A DNA stretch of 64,000 bases from Metaphire vulgaris (lineage: Eukaryota; Annelida; Clitellata; Crassiclitellata; Megascolecidae). The notes beneath the pieces are model-generated. The model saw nothing but the letters and a program-made list of their open reading frames with translations. It did no database searches and had not been told where the DNA came from. The stretch spans positions 16,167,776-16,231,775 of the forward strand of contig CM030845.1 of NCBI GenBank assembly GCA_018105865.1, read 5' to 3'. Below are positions 45,979 to 55,606 of the stretch, one piece after another (the stretch's first letter is position 1; each line of letters starts with the position of its first letter). A program made the translations under genes and the position numbers.

Positions 45979-46251
45979 CAGTGGCGTAGCCAAGAGTGGG
46001 GGTTGGGGTTAGCTCCTTCCCTTGGACGGCGCGGACAACATCTTTTTATGTGTTGCCATGCATTTTTTATTTTTTGAGGTGATTTTTGGGGTGAACCCCC
46101 TGGCGGCTATTGACAACCTTTTCTGCTTATCAGCGCATTTGGATTGGAAAGGAAAAAAAGCGGAGATTACCTTTTTTTGCTTGTCAAGATTTTTGGGAGT
46201 TGGTCAAGAGCAAAGCAAACCCCTCTTCCGGAAATTCTGGCTACGCCACTG
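45979..46251. mobile_element. hAT-like MITE (CAGTGGCGTAGCC ends) nested in LINE-E
   Basis: Ends CAGTGGCGTAGCCA and TGGCTACGCCACTG are perfect inverted repeats. Flanks TTACCGAC and CTACCGAC match 7 of 8. It contains TTTTTTTGCTTGTCAAG. Removing it restores the LINE-E reading YILSIT(D) to LCSLISSSGFTVHLYADG. Confidence 0.9.
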
Positions 46252-47081
46252 CTACCGACCTTTGCTCTTTAATTAGCTCGTCTGGTTTCACTGTGCACCT
46301 GTATGCCGATGGCATTCAAATTTACCGACATGGCACTCACTCATCTCAGTATGAGCTCGCTCAATCAGTAGACAAAGTAATTCCAACTCTTCTGGATTGG
46401 ATGTTCTCTAATGGACTTCGACGAAATCCTGACAAAACTCGACTTATCTGGCTGGGTACTAAACATCATCTCACTAAAATTGACCACGACTCAGTGAACT
46501 TTCTCTTAACCTTTCTTTCTCAAATTGTATCAAGAATCTTGATATTTACTTAGACAGTAACTTTACTTTTAAACGTCATTTTGTCAGACTCTCTCGATCC
46601 TGTTTTTATCAGCTTAAGAAAATTAGGGTTACTCGTTCTTCACTTTCTCTGTCTGCAGTCATGATTTTGTGGCTATTAGGCTAGATTACTGTAATTACTC
46701 TTTATCTTGGCCAAAAGCCTGCTCTCCAATGAGCAATCTGCTCTAAATGCTGCGGTTCGTCTTGTGACTAAAGCTACTCGCTACTCTAGCATCTCAGGTT
46801 TTATGCTTAACACCCTCCTCTGGCTTCCAATTTCTGACCGCGTTAAATCCACACAAGCAATTATTGTTTCTGCAACCCTTCGAGTCAGGCCCCGTCTTAC
46901 ATTACTGAGCTTTTCAAATCATGGAAATATTATGATTTTAAGCAATCATTATACTGTGGGCCTCAAGCGTTGTCTGGTCGGCTAGCGGTGACTGCCTCAG
47001 CTCATTTTGAGGACAATAGCCTCTGCCAAGCGACCAGTCCATGGGGGGGGGGGGTATTGTTCTCGTTAGTTGAAATCATGC

Positions 47082-47490
47082 GCTAAAGATATAATAATTG
47101 TAAGCGTTGATAGACGTTAGTCATCAGGCATTTGATTGACGAATCTACTGCGGGGCCGCCGAGAGGGGCAGGGGAGCAAATGCACAGGGGTCCGGCGGCC
47201 TGGAGGGGGCCCGGGCCGATGATGAATATGTGACATCAATAGTAACGACACAAAAAGGAGGTCGCCATGTGATATGCACAGGGGCCCGACGATCAAAGGG
47301 AGGCCCGGGCGTCTAGGACATACAGGCTAATTAGGAACACCGTGAGCAATGCATGAGGATGTGAGGACGTGCACGTGAGCAATGCATGGGACATTGCTCA
47401 CGTCGGCTTAAAATTTCGTGTTCTAACGATAAGAATATAAACGCTGATCGGCGTTAATCATCAGGCATTTGATCACAGAATCTATTCAAA
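47082..47490. repeat. Direct-repeat-flanked GC-rich block
   Basis: About 60 bp near 47085-47145 (AAGCGTTGATAGACGTTAGT, CATCAGGCATTTGATTGACG) recurs near 47425-47485 (AAACGCTGATCGGCGTTAAT, CATCAGGCATTTGATCACAG). Between them lie GC-rich imperfect repeats (ATGCACAGGGG, twice; GAGCAATGCATG, twice). The nature of the unit is unclear. Confidence 0.55.
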
Positions 47491-47767
47491 GCTCAGTATC
47501 TCTATTATTTTCATTCACATTTCAGCATTTCCAAATCTCTATTTCATTAATTTCTGGTGTTGCCTACATTAAACAGAACAAATAAATAATTAATTTCATG
47601 TCAAACTCCTGGTCCTAGAAGCTAAATATATTTTTATATCTAGGGTTGCATATGAAAATATCCTAATTCACCTGACACATATCCCATTTTAACCCATTTG
47701 TGCCTTGCATTCCCAAAACTGGGACAGTAACATATGTTCCTCTAATATATGTATGTATATATATATA

Positions 47768-48255
47768 TGGACTGCTTCATCGATTTTCAAAAGGCATTTG
47801 ACACCATAGATCAAAAATAACCTGGGCTGTACTCGAGTCATACGGAGCTGACCAAAATGTGGTTAGACTGTTAAAATACATCAGCAATAACTCAAGATCA
47901 GCAGTGCGAATCTGCGTAGAATGATTTAAGACGAGCAGGGGACAAGGCAAGGAGATAACATATCACCTATGGTTTTCATCACAGACCTGGAAAGAGTAAT
48001 GGACAAAATCAAAGAGCATGTAAAAGGCATAACAGTTCAGGAACTCTCATTTGACAACCTTAATAAGTTTTCTGATGACATTGACATCCTAGAGGGAAAT
48101 GAAGATGATCTGGAAAACACGGCACAGACACTCAGCAATGAAGCTAAGCGCTATGGACTGTCGATAAACACTGAGAAGACAAAGACAATGGTGTTTGGCC
48201 ACAACGAGATCGGAAGAAAAATTAAAACTATTTTTGCCCAGACTTGAGGCAGATC
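47768..48255 (+). mobile_element. RTE-like LINE RT fragment
   Basis: CFIDFQKAFDTIDQK, SYGADQNVVRLLKYI, then, after frameshifts, MVFITDLERVMDKI, LNKFSDDIDIL (an F-S-D-D box where Y/F-A-D-D is usual) and GLSINTEKTKTMVFG. This is the RT palm only, lacking both ends. Confidence 0.7.
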
Positions 48256-48360
48256 AAGTCCCTGACAGCAAAGCTTCCCCAATCCTGACAAAAGGGCACA
48301 ATTACAGTAGCCTACGTGACTTTGTCTGAATATAATTTACTGCAATGTGAACTATTTTGA

Positions 48361-48520
48361 TTACCAAAGTACGATTCGAAGTCATCCTTTGTTGACGTGA
48401 CTTATTCTAAGGAACATTCACCTGGACAGGATATGGCCATTCTGTCTCTGCGATCATGTTGTTATTTCAAGTGGCACTTATTTGGTCTGCCACCAAACTC
48501 TTGGTGGCCATGGTTGGGTC
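48361..48520 (+). pseudogene. GT11 fucosyltransferase fragment, copy 3
   Basis: Reads SSFVDVTYSKEHSPGQDMAI followed by LSL, equivalent to NVTYSEKHSPGQDMAI in copy 2, then shifts frame in the CDH-S-I-I-S region. Only about 60 codons near the C-terminal donor-binding motif remain. Confidence 0.75.
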
Positions 48521-48796
48521 TTGGTCATGGTAGGGTATTGTTTACTGTGCTACTACGACATGATAACGGCATATGCCACATTTACTGACACAGACTTCAT
48601 TAAATTTGATAGCACTTTAGTAACTCTAAGCCAGTCTTCCCGCAGCTTCGATGCAATTTGAGATAAAACCATATCATAAAGGATTATATTAATTAGGTAT
48701 GTAAAGCTACTTTTCCATTGATTATGTCCAAAGCTATTAGTTCTGGTCTTATAGAAGTGCATGATTATTATAGTCTCATATATTATATACTGTATA

Positions 48797-48799
<3 letters not shown>

Positions 48800-48854
<55 letters not shown>

Positions 48855-48874
48855 GTTATTATCAAGACAACTTA

Positions 48875-48921
<47 letters not shown>

Positions 48922-48933
48922 CAAGACAACTTA

Positions 48934-48984
<51 letters not shown>

Positions 48985-48985
48985 G
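48800..48985. repeat. (TTA)n arrays separated by a repeated 20-mer
   Basis: Three (TTA)n runs are separated by two identical TATCAAGACAACTTATTATT spacers, a tandem duplication of a microsatellite with its flank. Confidence 0.95.
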
Positions 48986-49154
48986 AACGTTAAGATTTAT
49001 GTGATAAATTGTCCTAGGAGGACTGCTTGAACACATTACATAGTTCATGAATAATATATAGGTCAGGTTTTAACAGAATAGCTGATGTATCGCTGATGAT
49101 AACTAATGTATCGCCGAGGTCGTGACCAAGGCCAAGGTCTAGGGCGATTTAACA

Positions 49155-49335
49155 AATGTCACTTGTATGATTTATTAAACAAGTAAGTCTCTAGATTCTT
49201 CCGAAACGATATAATGCAGCTAGCTTTCATGGCGTTCACGGGTAACGAGTTCCATATTATCGGATTACCGCGTGAAGCCGATCTGTCTCCAAACTTAGCG
49301 GCCTTGGCTGGTTTCCCGTTTTTCAAATATTCTAC
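49155..49335 (-). mobile_element. L2/CR1-like LINE 3' end
   Basis: Minus-strand AKAAKFGDRSASRGNPIIWN, then SLPVNAMKA and FRKNLETYLFNKSYK with stop. 5' of it is a (CA)n-like run. Confidence 0.75.
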
Positions 49336-50076
49336 TAATCTACTGTATTCTACTGTGTGCATATGTGTGTGTGAGCGTGACAGCGTGTGCGTGTGTGTGT
49401 TTATCTGGATGAGTAAAATCATCCGATTTACAGTGTAGGCCTACTTATTTCTCATTCAAAAAATTCTGTCGATACATACAATATGTTTTGATATTGTTTC
49501 TTGTTCTTAAAATATTCTACTTATTTAGAAACTCTTTCTGTGACTCACCATTTGGCTTACTTTATTCTCTTTTTCTCATTGCTACTTCTGATTCTCTCTC
49601 TCCGACTCTGACTGCTCTTCTGCTTGTCTGAGAAATACAATATATCTAAAAAAGTCAATTCACTATAGGGCTATATAACGCTATGGCTTTATTTCGGTAT
49701 AATGGTAGACGGTAAGAGTTCGCTTTACTGACTAATATTGCACCGAATAAACCTTTAACCGTTAGAGAGATTTACTGCATGAAATAAATTATTCGCAAGG
49801 AGCAGATAAAAAAATTGTATATATATATATGTCTATAGCGTCCTCCACTGAATAGCTTTCGCTACTACTCGTCAACGTGAAAGACAGATAATTGCTTAGT
49901 TGACAGATGGTTTGGCGATGAATCGAAAGCCCTGCTTGACTGATCACCCGAAACTAGAGCAACTCGCAGATCTTAGGCAAATACATGACTCATTACGAGG
50001 TGGGAAACCGGAGGCACGCACCGAATTCCATGCGGCCCCCGAAATCATTTAGACGTATGCATGCGAGTGGCAGAAA
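49336..50076. other. Intergenic, nothing recognised
   Basis: Contains a TG-rich run at 49362-49402; otherwise nothing identifiable. Confidence 0.4.
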
Positions 50077-50165
50077 GTAAAGTAAAATCTCGTGGATTTC
50101 TATAGCGCCTTGGAAACCAGCACAACAGTAGCTGCTTATTCTTAGGCGCTTGAAAGTAGGATAAT
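50077..50165 (-). mobile_element. LINE-F 3' tail, very short copy
   Basis: On the minus strand GCGCCTAAGAATAAGCAGCT, then GGCGCTATAGAAATCCACGA and GATTTTACTTTACTT, matching the LINE-F terminus at 61345-61415. Extreme 5' truncation. Confidence 0.75.
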
Positions 50166-50224
50166 TTGAAATATTTTATGGAAACATGAGGCTTTATTTG
50201 AAAATATTCTTCTTTGCTTTAAAA

Positions 50225-50625
50225 TATTCTTTTTCTAGGTTCCCTGCAGGTTGACTGCGACGGAGGTCATGGACCTCCATTTCTGTCTGTCTTCTGTTGC
50301 ATGGATGACATCAATTGTTCCGTAGTTTTCTTCTTGTAGATAGAATAAACTGTTCAGATATTTTCTCTTTTATCTACCTCTATTCTTTTCCCTCAACCAT
50401 TCATGTTGTAGCAAACTTCTCTATTCCATCTTTAACCATTACATGACCAAAAGATCCATTTGTGTTGTTATTATTGCTGCCATTAAGCTTTTTGTGTTCC
50501 TGCTTTTCAATTCGTTGTTCTTCATCATGTCTTTTCCAGCCAATTCTCGTCATCCTTCTAAGAAACCACATTTCTGCTGCCGCGAGTTTTTCCACCATGA
50601 TTTTGGACACTGTCCATGTTACGCA

Positions 50626-50664
<39 letters not shown>

Positions 50665-51290
50665 TAGCAGTATTGGCCACACATCAGATTTCAGCACATT
50701 TATTCTGGTTGGCATTGTTATGTGTGTTTGATTTTCAGAATATTCGTAAGTTCGCTAAATGCTGACTTGGTAATGTCAATTCTTTTTCTGATTTCTTCGT
50801 GCCATCATCTTCGAGCGCTCGTGAGTTGTACTCCTAGGTATTTCAACTGCTGCACCTGTTGAATTTCGTGTTGCTGAACATATACTTTGCAGACAGAGGT
50901 TTCATTCGTTTGGAAATTACCACTGACTGTGTTTTGTGTGATTTATTCTTAAACCTTTGGTTCCCTGCCTCTTCTACCACTTTGTCAGACAGTCTATGAA
51001 GTTTATCTTTGCCGTCGGCTACTAGTGCCATATCATCGGCAAATCTTATGCTATTGATGTTTATTCCTCCGAATTCCTCTTTCTATATCTTTGATCTTTT
51101 CCATTATTTTCTGCGTAAAGATGGAAACAGTCCGGAGAGAGGCTACATCCTTGTTTGGCTCCTTTTTAAATCTTCATCCTTTTCCCTATTTTCCCGTTAA
51201 CTCTTACTGCTGCTTCTTGGTTACAATAGAGCTCTTTGGAATATATGTAGTTCTTTTCCAGTAACTCAAACTTGTTCTTGACTTTTGCTT
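50225..51290 (-). mobile_element. RTE-like LINE, RT palm to C-terminus
   Basis: Minus-strand order: VNGKIGKRMKI, stop, KGAKQGCSLSPDCFHLYAEN, INSIRFADDMALVADGKDKL (F-A-D-D box), SVVISKRMKPL, SKIMVEKLAAAEMWFLRRMT, NGSFGHVMVKDGIEKFATT and RQTEMEVHDL-like tail. An expanded (TA)n at 50628-50661 breaks the coding region. Many frameshifts; inactive. Confidence 0.8.
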
Positions 51291-51440
51291 CTTAATTTTT
51301 CTTCAATACAGTGTCCGCTTATAGTAACTTCCAAAATCGTTTATAAATGGTTATTAAATATTTGATATTTGAGCGACCAATATTTAATATCGTGTTTGTT
51401 TCATTAATAAAATTTATTTTGTATTTCAGCATCCCAATTG

Positions 51441-52521
51441 TAGTGCTGTTACGGTTAACCGAACCGAACCGAAACCGCGGTTTTTCGGTCAAAACCGAAC
51501 CGAAACCGCGGTTTTGACCATGCAAATTGGACGGTTTTCTTTCGTTTTAACCCTAGGTTAGGGTCAACGCTAACCCTAACCTAGGGTTCAAACCGAGGTT
51601 AGGGTTAGGGTTAACGCTAACCCTATGATCTCTTTTTTCAATGCATTAAATGCATTTAATGCATTTTGAATGCAGTTCAATCAATGCACAGCTTTTAAAC
51701 GCTAAAATAACGAGTGTTGTTCTTCTGGCATGTCTATATTTCTATGATGAGTCAGAGTCTGACGTCATTATTGAAATCAGTAAAAACAATTTTAAAATGG
51801 CTGCATTAGTAGTGTCGTGCAGTGCCAGTTTAGTGTGGAATGCCAATTAGCTCCGGACACCTTCAAAATTGAGGTAGACACCGCCACCCCCAAATCCACA
51901 ATCCTAGAAATATCCCTGAGGCTAACGGAGCGGGTTCAAGCCCGGTTAGTGCCCCTAGTGGCTTTCACACGTGCAGTAATGCCTCCTAAGCCACTTTAAA
52001 TCATGCCGAGTTTAAAATTAGGCCTATATTGGCAATTGCATCAACTGAAAAGAGAAGGTGACTTACATAAAGGGGCCGTCCATAAATGACGTCACGCGAA
52101 TTTGTCACTTTTTTTTACCCCCCTACGTCACGCAACGTCACGCAACGTCGGACCCCTAAAATATGACGTCACAAAAGGACCGACCCCCCATTTTCAAAAA
52201 TCGCGTAGGCCTAACGTCATTTTATTTTTTATTTCTTATTAAAGTCCTCAAAAAGGTCATTCTTGTATTTTTTCCTCTCGAAAAACCCTGACAAGCAAAA
52301 AGAGGTCATAATTGTATCATTTTTCCTCTCCAAAATCCCTGAAAGCAAAAAGAGGTCATAGGGTTAGGGTTAACCTATCGCTAACCCTAGGGTTAGAGTT
52401 AGGGTTAACCCTAACCCTAACCTAGGGTTAAAAAACCGAACCGAACCGAAACCGCGGTTTTTCGGTCCAAACCGAACCGAAACCGACCGAGACTGCTCGA
52501 GGTGAAACCGTAACAGCACTA
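51441..52521. mobile_element. hAT-like element with TTAGGG-rich subterminal blocks
   Basis: Ends TAGTGCTGTTACGGTT and AACCGTAACAGCACTA-like (GAAACCGTAACAGCACTA). Flanking CCCAATTG is identical at 51433-51440 and 52522-52529. Inside each end is a block of CCGAACCGAAACCGCGGTTT and then telomere-like TTAGGG/CCCTAA units (51551-51625 and 52358-52432). The interior contains a SINE-1 copy and, near 52070-52190, GGGGCCGTCCATAAATGACG with three more ACGTCACG boxes. Two AGCAAAAAGAGGTCATA repeats lie at 52288 and 52340. No transposase frame. Confidence 0.9.
51895..52010 (+). mobile_element. SINE-1 copy, partial head
   Basis: GGCTAACGGAGCGGGTTCAA contains the B box (51933-51942), followed by CCCTAGTGGCTTTCACACG and GCCTCCTAAGCCACTTTAAA. 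The A box is degenerate. Nested in the hAT-like element at 51441-52521. Confidence 0.7.
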
Positions 52522-52756
52522 CCCAATTGTAAACATTTTGGCTTTTATGTGTGATCCGCCTAATGTAGCCTAGCATCAGATTTCATGCGACATTTTGAAA
52601 AAAACGTTTGGCTAACACTGCTTTATTACACAATTTTAACATCGCACAAAGGATTTTTATTTGCCACCAGTGTAAGTAATCAAATTACATCGAAGGTTTC
52701 TGCTGTCATTTACAGATTTGTAAAACTTAACAGCGACATAACTACTTTTTTTGCTC

Positions 52757-52962
52757 CAGTGGCGGCTCCACAGGGGGCCCGGCGACTCTAGGATTTGGCA
52801 AGTGGGGGGCCGTTGGGGTGGCAACTTCTAATCATGGGGGCCAACCATTTGTTGTTTAATGTATGTAGCATTATGTATAGGGTCCCAACAGAGGGCCACT
52901 GGGGGCCAGGCACTCAATAGGGGGGCACGGGGCCCCCTGACCCCTCGGTGCAGCCGCCACTG
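52757..52962 (+). mobile_element. MITE-G copy 2
   Basis: Ends CAGTGGCGGCTCCACAGGGG and GCAGCCGCCACTG; the core GGGGCCGTTGGGGTGGCAAC and GTTGTTTAATGTATGTAGC matches the other two copies. No clear 8-bp duplication (TTTTGCTC and TTCAGGAA). Confidence 0.8.
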
Positions 52963-53047
52963 TTCAGGAAGACTTCGAAGGTGCTTGAAAGGCACAAAAA
53001 TGGAAATGTCTTTCGGTATACGTATTATTATTACTTCTATTTTTAAA

Positions 53048-53067
53048 TAATAATAATAATAATAATA

Positions 53068-53127
<60 letters not shown>
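53048..53127. repeat. (AAT)n/(ATT)n palindromic microsatellite
   Basis: AAT triplets meet ATT triplets head to head at about 53068, giving a short inverted repeat. Confidence 0.95.
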
Positions 53128-53129
<2 letters not shown>

Positions 53130-53154
53130 GCTGACTATTTGTTGTGTGCGATAT

Positions 53155-53289
53155 TGTTGCGAACCGACCTTATTGCTGATCCACCAAGATGACTGACGTC
53201 GGCCGCTAACAGGATTATCTTTATCTACTAAGGCGGGTGGGTATTCGACTTAGCTTTTTGGCTAAGGTTTTATTATGATATGGCTGATT

Positions 53290-53345
<56 letters not shown>

Positions 53346-53876
53346 CTCTCATGTATTACCTCAATATCTTGGCTCAGGTACTACCTCGATATCTCTCTCA
53401 GGTACTACCTCGCTCTTCTGTCAATTACTAACTACCTCGCTATGCTTCCACTTCAGGTACTGCCTCTCTGTCCCTTACTTCAGGTATTACCTCAAGTACT
53501 ACCTAGGATCTTCCGGACCTTCCACGAGCTCCTTCCTCTCCTAACGCGCCGCGGTCTTATCTTTTGACTGGGCACAACCCTGCCCCTTGGGAACCGGTTC
53601 CGCGGTGGTTTGACACTTCCCTAGCGGAAATGTAGTATCTCGAAGGTACCTCCACCTATTCGGCATTCCAAGTCGAAACTCAGTATACCAGCCCTTTGGT
53701 CATCTAAGGGACCTCTATTTATAGGACTCTGATGCTACCTTTAAAGAGGTGTGCTAAACTACATCTATCTATCGGGCTATAACTCAACAATACCAAGCGC
53801 CCTCTACTGGATATTCTATGCCTAACTTCCTAGGCCTTTTACTTATTTATTATATAGTCATTATTACTAAAGCTCC

Positions 53877-53936
<60 letters not shown>

Positions 53937-54079
53937 TTATTATTATTATTATTTTATTCCTAATTTAACTACCTAACTGGCCAGCAGCGCCACCTCCAGC
54001 TTGATTACCTTATAAACTACCTTGTTATATTTTATTATTGGATCTCAGGCTTGCTATTAGGCCTATCAATTTCGCTACA
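53155..54079 (+). mobile_element. Solo LTR
   Basis: Starts TGTTGCGAA and ends TTCGCTACA, inverted 9-mers with one mismatch and canonical TG...CA. A 4-bp ATAT flanks both sides (53151-53154 and 54080-54083). The interior contains (TC)n(TATC)n (53294-53348), a minisatellite of GGTACTACCTC units (53355-53510) and an (ATT)n run (53878-53958). No internal retrotransposon region adjoins, so it is solo. The superfamily (Gypsy or Pao?) cannot be decided. Confidence 0.75.
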
Positions 54080-54083
54080 ATAT

Positions 54084-55440
54084 TACCATATGTCAGGAGC
54101 AAGGCCACATTACTGATTCCAGCTACAGAATTAACAGTACACTGTAGTTGTATACAAATAAAAATGAATGAAGTACAGTCTAATGGCAGAAAAATATGAC
54201 TTTCGGAACATATATGTCTTTAGATTTTTCTTGGAGTACGACAGAGAACTCAATGATTTCACGGATATCTGTAGATCGTTGCAAATGACCAGGAACCGAG
54301 TGGTGTAGTACAGTGTACAGCGAGGTCCTGTATCGGTATAACATATTGAGCATCAGAGCGCAGGGACATTTGCAGCTTTCATCAAATTTTATGAAGCTGC
54401 CGCTACAATATAGTCTTATTGGTACTCTTGAGCAACCTGATTCGCGGATTTGAATGCGAGAAAAATTGTTATTTAAATACAATTCTCTCTTGAACTTTGA
54501 GACAATGAAACCGGTGAGTTGGTGGCGTGATGTGGTCCCGACGTCCAGGGACAAAGACAAGCCTTGCAGCTGTGTTCTGCGTCGACTGTTGAGTCTACAT
54601 TCTGAGCAACGAACGTGTTCCTCATGCCTGTCGATGGAAGATTAAATCAGACTTACAAAGAAAACACAAATGAAGCAAATGGCTAGAATTAAAAGACCAT
54701 TTCAGCCGTTAAGGCTGTCTATGTCAAAAAGCGGTCACTTATTGAGGACTATTCGTCTTGTGCTGAACTCGCGAGCTGCTGTATGAACCGAAGTACAACT
54801 GGACTTTCTTTAGTATCTACATCTTTTCAAAGTCTGTCTTGCTGCTTCTCCACTCTCACTCTTGACCGATCTCTGAAATTGACTTTGCCCGACCGACCAC
54901 AAATATTATTGTGTTAAGAATAAGTTTTTGATTCCTAACCATACGAGGCGTAGATCTTCCGTTTACACTCCTTTGTAATAATTGGGTGTAACAAATTCCC
55001 ATTTGAAACTGCGCAATTCCTCTGGGGCCTTCTGTCCTATTTTCTATGTTACCTGAGCAATATTGGGGACCAATACGTGATGCCAAAGCGGATTCGAAAA
55101 TAGTAATAGACCATCATTAGGGCCACAGTTCAGTATCAATATTAATTTTGAGACAAACCATATTAAAACAGATAAAACGCATAGCATCTGATAGATATAT
55201 TTGATTAAGCGTATAGGTTCTAGTACTCTCAGTCCCTAAATGCGTTAATGAGTATGCATTTCACCGAAGCAGTATGGCCCTTGAAATTCGTATAAAATGC
55301 ATTTTCAACGTGTCTTCCACTTATGGCTTATCCAAAATTTCTTGGTTTGATTTTTTCTCTGTCCATGAGACCTTCATCCTCCTGACCTCCTCCTCATAAT
55401 ATATCTAAGAGTGTTAATTCCTTGAATTCCTTCAAGGCAA
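54084..55440. other. Intergenic; one long minus frame without ATG
   Basis: A 126-codon minus frame (54560-54180) is open but begins at a TTG-type codon, shows no recognised domain and no convincing splice sites. Not called as a gene. Confidence 0.35.
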
Positions 55441-55463
55441 TACGATTAGGCCTCTCGTTGCGG

Positions 55464-55545
55464 GACAGAACGACTCGGCGACGTCGACTCGGTGACGAAC
55501 AACTGGGCGCCAGATCAACTGGGCGACGAACAACTCGTCGATAAA
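55464..55545. repeat. Short GACGAACAACT-type minisatellite
   Basis: Units such as CTCGGTGACGAACAACTGGG, CGCCAGATCAACTGGGCGAC and GAACAACTCGTCGA repeat three to four times with about 19-21 bp spacing. Confidence 0.6.
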
Positions 55546-55606
55546 GTCTATAAAATGTAAGGGGCTAGGAAATTTTTGAAGTAGAGTTCAAAGGAGAGCT
55601 ACTGCA

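Larger units (their letters stand above)
45180..46985 (+). mobile_element. LINE-E (CR1/L2-like) with two nested hAT elements
   Basis: Plus-strand order: HSTETTLFRILYD, ACFDASSAFDTFDRDILLKR, [insert], FGIPQGSVFGPPLYILSIT, [insert], LYADGIQIYRHG (the second catalytic Asp of Y-A-D-D is Gly), GLRRNPDKTRLIWLGTKHHL, RLDYCNYSLSW, SALNAAVRLVTKAT and LLWLPISDRVKS. 5'-truncated within RT and dead by both sequence and insertions. Confidence 0.85.

Noticed and set aside
48840..48985. CRISPR-like repeat-spacer pattern
   Set aside because: The repeated piece sits between long (TTA)n runs; it is a microsatellite duplication in a eukaryotic genome.
54180..54560. 126-codon minus frame as a host gene
   Set aside because: No ATG at its start, no recognised domain, no splice signals; left as intergenic.
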